A DNA stretch of 64,000 bases from Ahrensia kielensis DSM 5890 (lineage in GTDB: Bacteria > Pseudomonadota > Alphaproteobacteria > Rhizobiales > Rhizobiaceae), in contig NZ_KB894529.1 of NCBI RefSeq assembly GCF_000374465.1, positions 62,001-126,000 of the forward strand, written 5' to 3'. Below are positions 33,813-43,232 of the stretch, piece by piece; position 1 is the first letter of the stretch; each line of letters starts with the position of its first letter. The translations under genes were made by a program, and so were the position numbers. Below the pieces are notes generated by a model. The model saw only the letters and a list, made by a program, of their open reading frames with translations. It was not told the origin of the DNA and did no database searches.

Positions 33813-34880
33813 ATGGGCGCTCAAACGCAAATCAGTGCGGCCGCAATACGCGACGCAAAAAAAGAAAATGCAAAAGTGCGCGAGCGTGATCTCGCCGTTC
33901 AACTCGGTATCTCTGAAGCCCAGTATTTAGAAGCATGGATAGACCATGGTGTAGAACGTCTGAATGTCGACCTCAGCACCTTCTTTTCCATGTTGAAAGA
34001 TGCCGGTGAAGTAATGGCGCTATCGCGTAATGAAAGCGCTGTTCATGAAAAAATTGGCGTGTATGAAGGTTTCAGCAGCAATAAACACGCTTCCATCGTC
34101 CTTGGATCACAAATTGATCTGCGTATATTTGGAAAACATTGGGCGCATGTCTACCATGTAACAAAGCAGATGGATGAAGGCGTTACGCAAAGAAGTTTTC
34201 AGTTTTTTGATGCGACGGGCACTGCGGTTCATAAAGTATTTGCACGGCCAAATACCAAGCTTGAGCAGTGGGATAATATTCGCAAAACATTGGCGACAAA
34301 TCCTCCTTCAAAGCAACCGTTTAAATCTGTGGAGAAAAAAGAAAGCCAGCCCGCCTCACCGACCAATGAAGCAATTGCAAGCTTGCAATCAGACTGGGCA
34401 GCGCTGCAAGACACACACTCGTTTCAAGCGATGCTGCGAAGGCATAAATTGCCACGCCTTGATGCCATCCGTCTCGTAGGCGAAAAATTCAGCACACAAC
34501 TTTCAGATGATACTGTCGAACTTTTGTTCAATCGGCTACCGGCCGATTCATTGCCGATTATGGTTTTCGTTCGCAACTTGGGCATTCTTCAAATTCATAG
34601 CGGCCCCATTATGAACATTAAACGCATGGGCCCATGGCTCAATGTGCTTGATGAAGGCTTCCACCTTCACCTCAGAACAGATCACATCGCCAGCACATGG
34701 CTTGTGCGCAAACCAACCAAACGCGGCGATATTTTCTCCATCGAAGCATTTGATGCGGCAGGAAACCAAATCATCCTGATTAACGGATACCGCAGGGACG
34801 GCGATGATACCGACCTACTTTCCACGTGGAACCAAGTTGTAAATTCCTTACCAAAAAAATCAGAAGCAAATGAGAATTGA
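33813..34880 (+). CDS. hmuS: Hemin-degrading/heme-trafficking factor HmuS
   Basis: 355 residues from ATG 33813 (GGAG 6 bases upstream; an ATG just before it at 33810 is too close). Two repeated HemS/ChuX domains: the first around residues 15-175 and the second from about 200 to 345, with VFVRNLGILQIHSGPI in the second. It accepts heme in the cytoplasm and passes it on or degrades it. Its end overlaps the possible hmuT start by 11 bases. Confidence 0.88.
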   Translation: MGAQTQISAAAIRDAKKENAKVRERDLAVQLGISEAQYLEAWIDHGVERLNVDLSTFFSMLKDAGEVMALSRNESAVHEKIGVYEGFSSNKHASIVLGSQIDLRIFGKHWAHVYHVTKQMDEGVTQRSFQFFDATGTAVHKVFARPNTKLEQWDNIRKTLATNPPSKQPFKSVEKKESQPASPTNEAIASLQSDWAALQDTHSFQAMLRRHKLPRLDAIRLVGEKFSTQLSDDTVELLFNRLPADSLPIMVFVRNLGILQIHSGPIMNIKRMGPWLNVLDEGFHLHLRTDHIASTWLVRKPTKRGDIFSIEAFDAAGNQIILINGYRRDGDDTDLLSTWNQVVNSLPKKSEANEN

Positions 34881-35787
34881 GATGCCTTATTTTCGTATTT
34901 TTGCGCTTCTGCGCACACCAAAAACTTTTAGTATTGCCTGCTCCTCAATAACGTTAGTGCTTTTTGCTATTACGATACTAAGCGGGCAAGCCCGCGCCAC
35001 AGACACTGAAGCCAAACGTGTTTTGGCAATTGGTGGTGCGGTGACAGAAATCATCTATGCGCTTGGCCAAGAAGACAGACTTGTCGGTCGCGATTCGACA
35101 TCCCTTTATCCGCAAGAAGCCACAGCGCTACCGGATGTTGGATATATTCGTGCATTATCACCAGAGGGCGTTTTGTCTGTTCGGCCTGACCTGATTTTGG
35201 CACGCGAAAACAATGGGCCAAAAGAAGCCGTCGACGTGATCAAAAGCACAGGCATGAAATGGGTGGATGTGCCGGATAACTTCACGATTGAAGGCATTGA
35301 CGATAACATCCGCATCATCGCTGAAGAACTCGGTGTCTCCGATAAGGGTGATGCTCTGCGTGCTAAAGTTGCCTCAGAGATCGCTGAAGCGCGCAAAAAA
35401 TCCGACAACAAAGATAAACCAAAAGTTATGTTTATTCTTTCGGTGCAAGATGGAAAAATCAATGCATCTGGCACCAAAACCGCTGCGCATGGAATCATTG
35501 AACTTGCTGGCGGCGAGAATGTTATCAGCGCTTACGAAGGCTACAAACAATTAAGCGATGAAGCGGTTATTGATGCTGCCCCTGAAGTGATTGTGATGAT
35601 GAATGGGCGCGGCGACCACAGTTCTGGCAATTCGATGCTGGAGCAACATGCGGCTTTATCAACGACACCAGCGGTTAAAAACGGCGCAATCATTCGTATG
35701 GATGGTTTGTTGATGCTTGGTTTTGGTCCGCGCACAGGTGAAGCAATTTCAAAACTTTCGACAGCGATTCATAATCATGAGTTCTGA
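34870..35787 (+). CDS. hmuT: Heme ABC transporter substrate-binding protein HmuT
   Basis: 305 residues (301 if the ATG at 34882 is used). The signal peptide includes ITLVLFAITILSGQARA. The mature part has VLAIGGAVTEIIYALGQEDR and DVGYIRALSPEGVLSVRPDL; the tyrosine in VGY is the expected heme ligand of this family. It carries heme through the periplasm to HmuUV. It overlaps hmuS and hmuU by 11 bases each. Confidence 0.9.
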   Translation: MRIEMPYFRIFALLRTPKTFSIACSSITLVLFAITILSGQARATDTEAKRVLAIGGAVTEIIYALGQEDRLVGRDSTSLYPQEATALPDVGYIRALSPEGVLSVRPDLILARENNGPKEAVDVIKSTGMKWVDVPDNFTIEGIDDNIRIIAEELGVSDKGDALRAKVASEIAEARKKSDNKDKPKVMFILSVQDGKINASGTKTAAHGIIELAGGENVISAYEGYKQLSDEAVIDAAPEVIVMMNGRGDHSSGNSMLEQHAALSTTPAVKNGAIIRMDGLLMLGFGPRTGEAISKLSTAIHNHEF

Positions 35788-36865
35788 TGTCGCAACACCG
35801 CACACCATAGCAACGATTGAAGGCGGCGACCGCACAGCGTTCGCTCGTCTTTCGCTCATCGTTCTGGCCTTGGCATTACTGGCAACGGCAATATTTAGCC
35901 TTGCATCGGGCGCAACCAACTCGTCAGCGCTTGCCGTTGCTTGGGCGCTATTGAGCGGCGATGATAGCGCGATCGATATTGTTGAACGTATTGTAATTTT
36001 AGATATCCGCATGCCGCGCACATTGCTTGGCATGATGATCGGCGCATCCCTTGCCGTATCTGGCGCAATTATGCAGGGCCTGTTTCGCAATCCCTTGGCT
36101 GATCCCGGCATTGTTGGTGTATCAGCTGGTGCTGGTTTGGGCGCGGTTACGGCGATTGTTCTCGGCGGTACGGTCTTGGCACCGCTAAGCGCTTTGTTTG
36201 GTATTTATCAAATTCCACTCGCTGCTTTTCTTGGCGGACTTGCATCGACATTTATACTGTATCGCGTATCAACCAGTAACGGGCGTACATCTGTTGCAAC
36301 GATGCTGCTAACGGGCATCGCTCTTGGTGCGATGGCCGGAGCCTTCACAGGCCTTTTGGTGTTTTGGGCTGATGATCAGCAATTACGTGATCTAACATTT
36401 TGGGGACTTGGTTCCGTCGCAGGCGCTACATGGATCAAAGTAGCTGCCGTTGCTCCCATCATTTTACCAATTATTATTCTAGCGCCAATTATGGCGCGTG
36501 GATTGAACGCAATGACGCTTGGCGAAGCAACGGCCCAGCATCTTGGCATCAATGTCCAACTGTTTAAGCGCGTTGCCATTGTTGCAGTTGCTGGCGCTAC
36601 GGGCGCTTCTGTGGCTGTTTCTGGCGGCATTGGATTTGTGGGCATTGTTGTCCCGCATTTGCTGCGTTTATTCATTGGTCCTGATCACAAATATCTATTG
36701 CCTGCCTGCGCTCTGCTGGGGGCAATCATGCTTTTGCTTGCCGATGCAATTGCACGCCAAATTGTAGCGCCTGCCGAACTGCCCATTGGCATCGTTACCG
36801 CAACAATTGGTGCACCTTTCTTCCTCTGGATATTGCTGCGTAAGCGCGGCCTGTTGGATATGTAA
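35777..36865 (+). CDS. hmuU: Heme ABC transporter permease HmuU
   Basis: 362 residues from ATG 35777, inside the hmuT stop region. FecCD-type permease with about ten membrane helices. Blocks: RMPRTLLGMMIGASLAVSGA, MQGLFRNPLADPGIVGVSAG, FWGLGSVAGATW, GGIGFVGIVVPHLLRLFIG and ELPIGIVTATIGAPFFLWIL. hmuV follows after one base. Confidence 0.9.
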   Translation: MSSDVATPHTIATIEGGDRTAFARLSLIVLALALLATAIFSLASGATNSSALAVAWALLSGDDSAIDIVERIVILDIRMPRTLLGMMIGASLAVSGAIMQGLFRNPLADPGIVGVSAGAGLGAVTAIVLGGTVLAPLSALFGIYQIPLAAFLGGLASTFILYRVSTSNGRTSVATMLLTGIALGAMAGAFTGLLVFWADDQQLRDLTFWGLGSVAGATWIKVAAVAPIILPIIILAPIMARGLNAMTLGEATAQHLGINVQLFKRVAIVAVAGATGASVAVSGGIGFVGIVVPHLLRLFIGPDHKYLLPACALLGAIMLLLADAIARQIVAPAELPIGIVTATIGAPFFLWILLRKRGLLDM

Positions 36866-36866
36866 T

Positions 36867-37661
36867 ATGCTTGAAGCAAATAATATTAGCGTCGACTTGG
36901 GCGGCAAAAAAATCTTGAGCGATATCAGCATGACGGCTGCTCAAGGACAATTGACCGCAATCATTGGGCCAAACGGATCGGGCAAAACAACCTTGATGCG
37001 CGCACTCACAGGTGAAATTCCATTTGATGGAAACGCTCATTTGAACGGGTTCAACATCTCCACCACGAAATCTCTTAAACTTGCGAGCATGCGCGGTGTT
37101 CTTCCGCAATCAGCAAATTTGTCGTTCCCATTTACGGTATATGAGGTCGTGCGATTGGGACTAACACTCGGCGTTCAGGCCAATATAGACGTGCCTTTAC
37201 GTATTAGTGAGGCACTGACCAAGGTTGGACTGTCAGGCTTTGGCAAACGCTACTATCAGGAACTTTCAGGCGGTGAACAACAGCGAGTTCAGCTCGCGCG
37301 TGTTTTGGCACAGGTTTGGGAGCCAACGTTTCAAAAGAAACCGCGTTGCCTTTTCCTAGATGAACCTATTTCCAGCCTCGACATAAAGCACCAAATTCAG
37401 ATCATGAACATTGCATGCGGTTATGCCAAAAGCGGCGGTGGTGTTGTCGCCATTTTGCATGATCTCAACCTTACAGCGCATTATGCAGATCATGTGATAC
37501 TCATAAACAAAGGGCGTATTCATGCTTATGGCGCCCCTAAAAAGGTTCTGACCGCAGAAAATTTGGAGTTTGTTTATGGCTGTCCAATGTCAGTCGGACA
37601 GGTGCCAAAGGGAATGAATTTCTTCGTTCTGCCAGAAATTGGCTATGTCGCACATATTTAA
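36867..37661 (+). CDS. hmuV: Heme ABC transporter ATP-binding protein HmuV
   Basis: 264 residues from ATG 36867. Walker A IIGPNGSGKTTLMRALTG, Q-loop VLPQSANLSFPFTVYEVVRLG, signature [19 protein letters not shown], Walker B CLFLDEPISSLD and switch histidine ILHDLNLTAHYAD. The QVWEPTFQKKPRCLFLDEP insertion between signature and Walker B is typical of HmuV. Its stop overlaps the stop of the convergent cueR gene by 4 bases. Confidence 0.92.
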   Translation: MLEANNISVDLGGKKILSDISMTAAQGQLTAIIGPNGSGKTTLMRALTGEIPFDGNAHLNGFNISTTKSLKLASMRGVLPQSANLSFPFTVYEVVRLGLTLGVQANIDVPLRISEALTKVGLSGFGKRYYQELSGGEQQRVQLARVLAQVWEPTFQKKPRCLFLDEPISSLDIKHQIQIMNIACGYAKSGGGVVAILHDLNLTAHYADHVILINKGRIHAYGAPKKVLTAENLEFVYGCPMSVGQVPKGMNFFVLPEIGYVAHI

Positions 37662-38059
37662 CGTTTAACGGCCAACTCTGCGGCAAGATCATCAATGATC
37701 GGGCAGTCGGGCCGATCATCGCCATGGCAATGATCGGCTAATGATTTCAACGTTGATTTTAGCGACTTTAGCTCTTTGAGCTTGCGATCAATCTCATCGA
37801 CTTTCTCTAGTGCCAACGCCTTCACATCAGCGCTGGCACGATCTTTATCTTGATAAAGAGATAAAAGAACACGGCATTCCTCAATCGTGAATCCAAGGCT
37901 GCGAGAACGCTGAAGAAATGCCAAGCGATGAATATCTTCGTCAGCATAATCGCGATACCCGTTGGATGCTCGCGATGGTTTAACAAGCTTGATATCTTCG
38001 TAATAGCGGATCGTTTTTGCAGGAAGCCCTGTCTTTTCAGAAGCGTCACCAATATTCAT
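37658..38059 (-). CDS. cueR: MerR-family copper-responsive regulator CueR
   Basis: 133 residues. N-terminal MNIGDASEKTGLPAKTIRYY is followed by the long dimer helix and the C-terminal metal loop with two cysteines seven residues apart (DHCHGDDRPDCPI), the Cu(I) pair of CueR. It lies 10 bases after copA in the same operon, and a classical CueR-type promoter precedes copA, so it should activate its own operon in response to Cu(I). Confidence 0.9.
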   Translation of the reverse strand: MNIGDASEKTGLPAKTIRYYEDIKLVKPSRASNGYRDYADEDIHRLAFLQRSRSLGFTIEECRVLLSLYQDKDRASADVKALALEKVDEIDRKLKELKSLKSTLKSLADHCHGDDRPDCPIIDDLAAELAVKR

Positions 38060-38069
38060 TTTTAGCTCC

Positions 38070-40511
38070 TCAATCCAATTTCAAAGCACGCAATCGTAGC
38101 GCATTGCTTATCACGGAAACAGATGAAAGGCTCATCGCTGCCGCGGCAAGCATTGGGGATAGTAATGTGCCGGTTAGCGGGTATAACAAGCCCGCAGCAA
38201 TTGGCACGCCGACGCTATTGTAAGCAAAAGCAAAGAACAAGTTCTGCTTAATGTTTCGCAGCGTTGCCACTGACAGTGTCCTAGCGCGAACAATGCCGAT
38301 CAAATCGCCTTTAAGCAGTGTTATGCTTGCACTTTCAACGGCAACATCTGCACCTGTTCCCATTGCAATACCAACTTCAGCAGCGGCAAGCGCTGGCGCA
38401 TCGTTTACACCGTCACCAGCCATTGCAACCTTGTGACCTTTCTTGTGTAGCTCATCCACCAGTGCCTTTTTATCTTCTGGCAAAACACCGGCACGCACAT
38501 CATCTATTCCGAGCTGATCAGCGACAGCACGCGCTGTCTTTTCATTGTCACCAGTTGCCATGATGATTTTAAGTCCTGCTGCATGCAGAGCTACAATTGC
38601 ATCGCGCGTTGTCGTTTTGATCGGATCAGTAACTGCTATCAGACCCGCAAGGTTGCCATCGATTGCGACATACATTGCGGTTTTACCTTGGGTGCGCAAT
38701 TTGTCTGCTTGCTCGTCAGCTGCGCTAGGATCAACATCAATCAGTTTCATCATTGCAGCATTGCCAAGCGCAACAGTGTGCCTGTCCGATTTACCGCGAA
38801 CACCTTTGCCCGTGACAGCATCGAAATCGCTTATTTTGGTTGCTGCAATGTCTTTCATTGTTATCCCGTCAACAATCGCTTCTGCCAACGGATGCTCAGA
38901 TCCTGCTTCTAACCCGCGCACCATTGCGAGCATATCACGCTCGGCGACATCGCCAAAAGAGACAACATCCGTCAACGTGGGCTTACCCTCTGTCAGTGTG
39001 CCCGTTTTATCGACCACCAAAACATCCACACGCGCCATGCGTTCTAATGCTTCAGCATCTTTAATCAAAACACCAGCCTGCGCGCCCCTGCCCGTTGCTG
39101 TCATGATCGACATCGGTGTTGCCAAGCCAAGTGCGCAAGGACAGGCAATAATTAAAACAGACACAGCCGAAATAATCGCAAACACAAATGCCGGATCGGG
39201 GCCAATCAACATCCAAATAACAAATGCTAAGACTGCAACCAGAACAACTGTCGGCACGAAATATGATGCTACTCTATCTGCAAGCCCTTGAATTGGCGCG
39301 CGTGATCTTTGAGCCGAAGACACCATTGCAACGATACCAGCGAGCATCGTCTCATCGCCAACATGGGTAGCTTCGATAATCAAAGAACCATTTTTGTTGA
39401 GCGTGCCGCCGGTTACTTTATCGCCTTCAGTTTTTTCAACAGGCAACGGTTCGCCAGTTAGCATGCTTTCATCGATGGTTGTTCGACCTTCTATAACGAT
39501 AGAATCCACGGGAATTGCTTCGCCGGGGCGAACCCGCATACGATCGCCTTTGATGATGTTTTCAAGCGGCGCATCATATTCATCGCCATCGGGCGTAATG
39601 CGCCGTGCTGTTTTAGGTGCCAAGTCCAGCAGTGCGCGAATAGCATCGCCCGTGCGTTCACGTGCGCGCAATTCCAATACTTGGCCCACAAAAACCAACG
39701 CAACAATGACGACAGCTGCCTCGAAATAAACAGGCATATGGCCACCTGCCATTTGCAAACCAGATGGAAATAAATTTGGCAAAAATGTTGCAATGGTTGA
39801 GTATAGATATGCAACACCGACACCGATCATGATCAGTGTCCACATGTTCAAGTTCCATGTTTTAACCGACGTCCAGCCGCGCTGGAAAAATGGTAATGCA
39901 GCCCAAATGACCACAGGTGTTGCAAGCGCAAATTCAATATAGAGGCTCACCTTCTCGCCAAGCCACTCGCGAACGGGCAAGCCAATCATTGGTCCCATCG
40001 TCAAAATCAACAATGGTATTGCTGCGCCAACACTTAGCCAGAGGCGTCTAGTGAAATCTATTAATTCATGGTTTGGGCCTTCTGCGATACCATCCATAGG
40101 TTCCAGAGCCATACCGCAAATAGGACATGTGCCCGGTCCGTCTTGAACTATTTCCGGATCCATCGGGCAGGTATATTTTGCATCTTTTGGCGCAGCGTCT
40201 TTCTTCTTCGCCTTATTTCCTGACAGGTAAAAGTAAGGATCATTTTCAAATTTGTCATGGCAGCCTTGGCTGCAAAAATGGAAATCATTGCCTTTGTAAG
40301 AAAAATTTGGTTTGCCAGCATCTAGCTTTACACTCATGCCGCACACAGGATCTTTAACGACACCATCAACCGGAATTGTCGCCGCTTCTAAAATATCAGT
40401 GCTCGTTAACGATGCAGTTGTTTTCGCGCCATGGTCGTGGTGCTCAGCGTGGTTTCCGCCACAACAACTGTGATTGCCTGTTTTGCTCAACGTATTTTCT
40501 TTCTTGTCCAT
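38070..40511 (-). CDS. copA: Cu(I)-exporting P1B-type ATPase
   Basis: 813 residues. The N-terminus has a Cys/His-rich tract ([14 protein letters not shown]), a YHS domain ([13 protein letters not shown] ... [18 protein letters not shown]) and a heavy-metal ribbon ([24 protein letters not shown]), but no GMxCxxC HMA domain. Core motifs are [42 protein letters not shown] and, in the last helices, YNSVGVP and MSLSSVSV; the CPC/YN/MxxSS set indicates Cu(I). It pumps copper from the cytoplasm. A CueR promoter precedes it and cueR follows. Confidence 0.92.
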   Translation of the reverse strand: MDKKENTLSKTGNHSCCGGNHAEHHDHGAKTTASLTSTDILEAATIPVDGVVKDPVCGMSVKLDAGKPNFSYKGNDFHFCSQGCHDKFENDPYFYLSGNKAKKKDAAPKDAKYTCPMDPEIVQDGPGTCPICGMALEPMDGIAEGPNHELIDFTRRLWLSVGAAIPLLILTMGPMIGLPVREWLGEKVSLYIEFALATPVVIWAALPFFQRGWTSVKTWNLNMWTLIMIGVGVAYLYSTIATFLPNLFPSGLQMAGGHMPVYFEAAVVIVALVFVGQVLELRARERTGDAIRALLDLAPKTARRITPDGDEYDAPLENIIKGDRMRVRPGEAIPVDSIVIEGRTTIDESMLTGEPLPVEKTEGDKVTGGTLNKNGSLIIEATHVGDETMLAGIVAMVSSAQRSRAPIQGLADRVASYFVPTVVLVAVLAFVIWMLIGPDPAFVFAIISAVSVLIIACPCALGLATPMSIMTATGRGAQAGVLIKDAEALERMARVDVLVVDKTGTLTEGKPTLTDVVSFGDVAERDMLAMVRGLEAGSEHPLAEAIVDGITMKDIAATKISDFDAVTGKGVRGKSDRHTVALGNAAMMKLIDVDPSAADEQADKLRTQGKTAMYVAIDGNLAGLIAVTDPIKTTTRDAIVALHAAGLKIIMATGDNEKTARAVADQLGIDDVRAGVLPEDKKALVDELHKKGHKVAMAGDGVNDAPALAAAEVGIAMGTGADVAVESASITLLKGDLIGIVRARTLSVATLRNIKQNLFFAFAYNSVGVPIAAGLLYPLTGTLLSPMLAAAAMSLSSVSVISNALRLRALKLD

Positions 40512-40534
40512 GATGTCAGCTCCTTACATAAGCT

Positions 40535-40565
40535 TTTGTAAGGCTTCCAGCAGCAGGAAGGTCAA
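40535..40565 (-). promoter_or_regulatory. CueR-type promoter of copA
   Basis: In transcript sense TTGACC, a 19-base spacer holding the dyad CTTCC-N7-GGAAG, then TACAAA. The long 19-bp spacer and the CCTTCC/GGAAG operator inside it are hallmarks of MerR/CueR promoters. The copA ATG lies about 24 bases after the -10 box, with AAGGAG upstream of it. Confidence 0.88.
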
Positions 40566-40772
40566 CAGTTAATATACCGCGCCAAACAATACAGATAATG
40601 GATACTTTAAGAGCACAAAAAGAGGGCCAGCAAGCTACCTGCCTCAAGCTAAACAGGGCGTAAAACATAGAATTTACAGCGCAAACGGCCTTTTTCGTTA
40701 AGCACTTTACAACCTCATTCATGTAAATTTTGTCAGGATGGCCATGTATCTTCAATGATTTAGGGAGCATAA

Positions 40773-43199
40773 ATGCCAATGACGATCCGCATTCGATCAG
40801 CTTTTCTGCTTGCTTTTTTGGCAATTGGACTGCTTCCTGTCATCACATTCACTTGGATGACGTATCAGCGCACGGCTGCATATGAGTTAAAGGAAGTGAA
40901 AGAGCGCAACTTACTTTTAGCCGAAAGTGTTGCCGATAGCTTACATCACTATGAAGAAGATGTTCGAACAGTAGTGAATGCAACGGCAGCATCGTTACAA
41001 CAAAATGTTGATACAAAATATATTCAAAGACTTATGGAAAACTTGAATATTGACGATGTTTCTATTGTATCTCCGGATTATGGCAAAATTCTTTTTTCCA
41101 CCAATAGTAAGCGGACGACAAACTTAGAGTTTATTGATCCAAAATTACTCGAAAAAATTAAAAACACGCCGAAGAGTTCCAAGCTTCAGTTTCTACCAGT
41201 TCAAAAATCGAGAACAGGTTCTCCGACAATTCACGTCATCCGCAACAGCGGTGATAACTTCGTTATAGGGTGCATTAGTACAGAATATTTCGTTGATATG
41301 GCGAAAAAAGTATCCTTTGGAAGAAACGGTCACGCAGCGATTGTTGATCAAGCTGGCAATGTATTGGCACACCCGAACCAAGCTTGGGCTAATGATATAA
41401 AAAACATTTCCGAAGTTTCAGCAGTCAAACGCATGATGAATGGCGAGGCTGGGATTGAAAACTTTTACTCGCCTGCCACGCAATCGGACATGATTGCTGG
41501 CATTTCTTCGGTTGAACATTCTGGTTGGGGCGTGATGGTTCCCCAAGAGCTTAGTGAAGTTCGGGCAAGAATATTTGAAAATTTAACCCCTTTATTCATC
41601 GGCCTTATCGGCTCCGTAATCGCAGCTATTCTACTGTTGTATTTTTCCATCCGATGGTTGGCTAAACCGCTGGAAAATCTTGCTGTAACTTTAAAAAAGC
41701 AATCCACTACTGGTCGTCCAATGGCTGTTTCGCCAAGTCAGGCTGAAACGAGCATTCACGAACTCACACATATTGTGGATGCATATAACGAACTGACTGC
41801 AACGGTGCTGCAGAATTCAGAACAGCTCGCCAAACAGATTTTTGAAGACGCGCTAACCGGTATTGGCAACCGCGCTTATTTTGAATCCGAAAGCAAAAAG
41901 CAGATCGAAACACGTGTTTCGCAAGGTAGAAAAGGTATTCTGATTTTCTTCGATCTCGATGGATTTAAAGAGATCAATGACATTCGCGGACATGGTATCG
42001 GCGATGAAGTACTAAAATCGTTTGCAAAAAGCCTTTACCCAACAACAAAAAAATTCATGGACGTCAATTTCCGTGGTTTGCCATCGGCCCACCCAGTCAT
42101 TGCGCGTATTGGCGGCGATGAATTTGCAATTCTTCTGCCATTACCTGATTCAACAACGAACATATCTGAAGTCTGCGAAAACTTGCGCAAATCATTTCCT
42201 AAACAAATCAATGTTGCTGGTGTTGAGATCGCATGTGATCAATCAGCAGGCGGTGCGCTTTACCCAGATCATGGCACAAATATCGAAGATCTGCTTAGAC
42301 GCTCTGATGTGGCTTTGTATAAAGCTAAAGCAGATGGCAAAAATCGCTTCCAATTATACAGCACACAAGGCGCTCTTGGGGGAAAGAGCGAGATACTTGC
42401 AGCTGTATTGAATGCAATAGAGAACGACGAACTTTACCTAGAGTATCAACCAAAATTTTGTCTTACCAAACAACAAGTTACATCAGCTGAAGCTTTGGTT
42501 CGTTGGCAACACCCAATACATGGCATTATACAGCCAAATCTATTTTTACCTGCTGTCCAACAAACTCATGTGATGAAACATTTGGGCGAATGGGTTATTG
42601 GCCGCGCATTGCGCGACATCAAATATTTTGACGAACAAGGCTTCAACCTCAACATTGCTATAAATATCGGAACAGAGCATTTCTCCGCTGATAGTTTTAT
42701 ACCCAATCTGATTGAGCAAACTTCTTCTGCAAAAATTAATCCAAGCCGCATGCAGATTGAAATTACCGAAAATGTTATGGATGCTTCACGCGGTGTGTTC
42801 AACGAGACTGTAAATGCACTTCAGGAAAAGGGCTTTACTGTTGCAATCGATGATTTTGGTAGAGGTTTTTCAAATCTAACACGGCTGGCATCTATTCCTG
42901 TTGACTTGATTAAGCTTGACGGCTCGCTCATCAGAGGCGCCATCAACGATCCCCGTGTGAAAGTCATAATGCAAACCGCCATTGAAATGGCGCATTCTCT
43001 TGGCTCTCAAGTTGCCGTTGAAGGCGTTGAAACACTGGAGCAGGTTTTATTGGCTGAAAAGTCAGGTGCAGATATTCTTCAAGGCTTCTATTATTCAAGA
43101 AGCATGACACCTGAGAACTTTACGTCTTGGGTCAAAAAGCGTTCGGAAAATTCTCAACATTCGCAGATTGAGAAAATTCGCAAATCGTTTGAAGCTTAA
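40773..43199 (+). CDS. Membrane sensor with GGDEF and EAL domains
   Basis: 808 residues. N-terminal membrane helix (about 9-30), a periplasmic dCACHE-like sensor (about 31-270, with GRNGHAAIVDQAGNVLAHP), a second helix (about 272-293) and a HAMP-like linker. The GGDEF domain (about 357-530) has intact GGDEF at 447-451 and LTGIGNR. The EAL domain (about 540-795) has intact EALVRW (573-578), EITENV, DDFGRGFSNL, IKLDGSLI and EGVET. Both c-di-GMP synthesis and breakdown are therefore possible. The ATG has AGGGAG 5 bases upstream. It stands alone, between copA and a terminator. Confidence 0.88.
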   Translation: MPMTIRIRSAFLLAFLAIGLLPVITFTWMTYQRTAAYELKEVKERNLLLAESVADSLHHYEEDVRTVVNATAASLQQNVDTKYIQRLMENLNIDDVSIVSPDYGKILFSTNSKRTTNLEFIDPKLLEKIKNTPKSSKLQFLPVQKSRTGSPTIHVIRNSGDNFVIGCISTEYFVDMAKKVSFGRNGHAAIVDQAGNVLAHPNQAWANDIKNISEVSAVKRMMNGEAGIENFYSPATQSDMIAGISSVEHSGWGVMVPQELSEVRARIFENLTPLFIGLIGSVIAAILLLYFSIRWLAKPLENLAVTLKKQSTTGRPMAVSPSQAETSIHELTHIVDAYNELTATVLQNSEQLAKQIFEDALTGIGNRAYFESESKKQIETRVSQGRKGILIFFDLDGFKEINDIRGHGIGDEVLKSFAKSLYPTTKKFMDVNFRGLPSAHPVIARIGGDEFAILLPLPDSTTNISEVCENLRKSFPKQINVAGVEIACDQSAGGALYPDHGTNIEDLLRRSDVALYKAKADGKNRFQLYSTQGALGGKSEILAAVLNAIENDELYLEYQPKFCLTKQQVTSAEALVRWQHPIHGIIQPNLFLPAVQQTHVMKHLGEWVIGRALRDIKYFDEQGFNLNIAINIGTEHFSADSFIPNLIEQTSSAKINPSRMQIEITENVMDASRGVFNETVNALQEKGFTVAIDDFGRGFSNLTRLASIPVDLIKLDGSLIRGAINDPRVKVIMQTAIEMAHSLGSQVAVEGVETLEQVLLAEKSGADILQGFYYSRSMTPENFTSWVKKRSENSQHSQIEKIRKSFEA

Positions 43200-43223
43200 G
43201 AGCCTTATGTGCTCTTAAGCTTC
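43191..43223. terminator. Bidirectional terminator between the GGDEF-EAL and TRAP permease genes
   Basis: Perfect 13-bp arms GAAGCTTAAGAGC / GCTCTTAAGCTTC with a 7-base loop, followed by TTGTTTC. The left arm contains the TAA stop of the GGDEF-EAL gene. It ends 10 bases before the stop of the convergent TRAP permease. Confidence 0.8.
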
Positions 43224-43232
43224 TTGTTTCAC

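Noticed and set aside
40516-40824. Minus-strand frame of 102 codons upstream of copA
   Set aside because: It covers the CueR promoter and the start of the GGDEF-EAL gene and has no ribosome site or family likeness.
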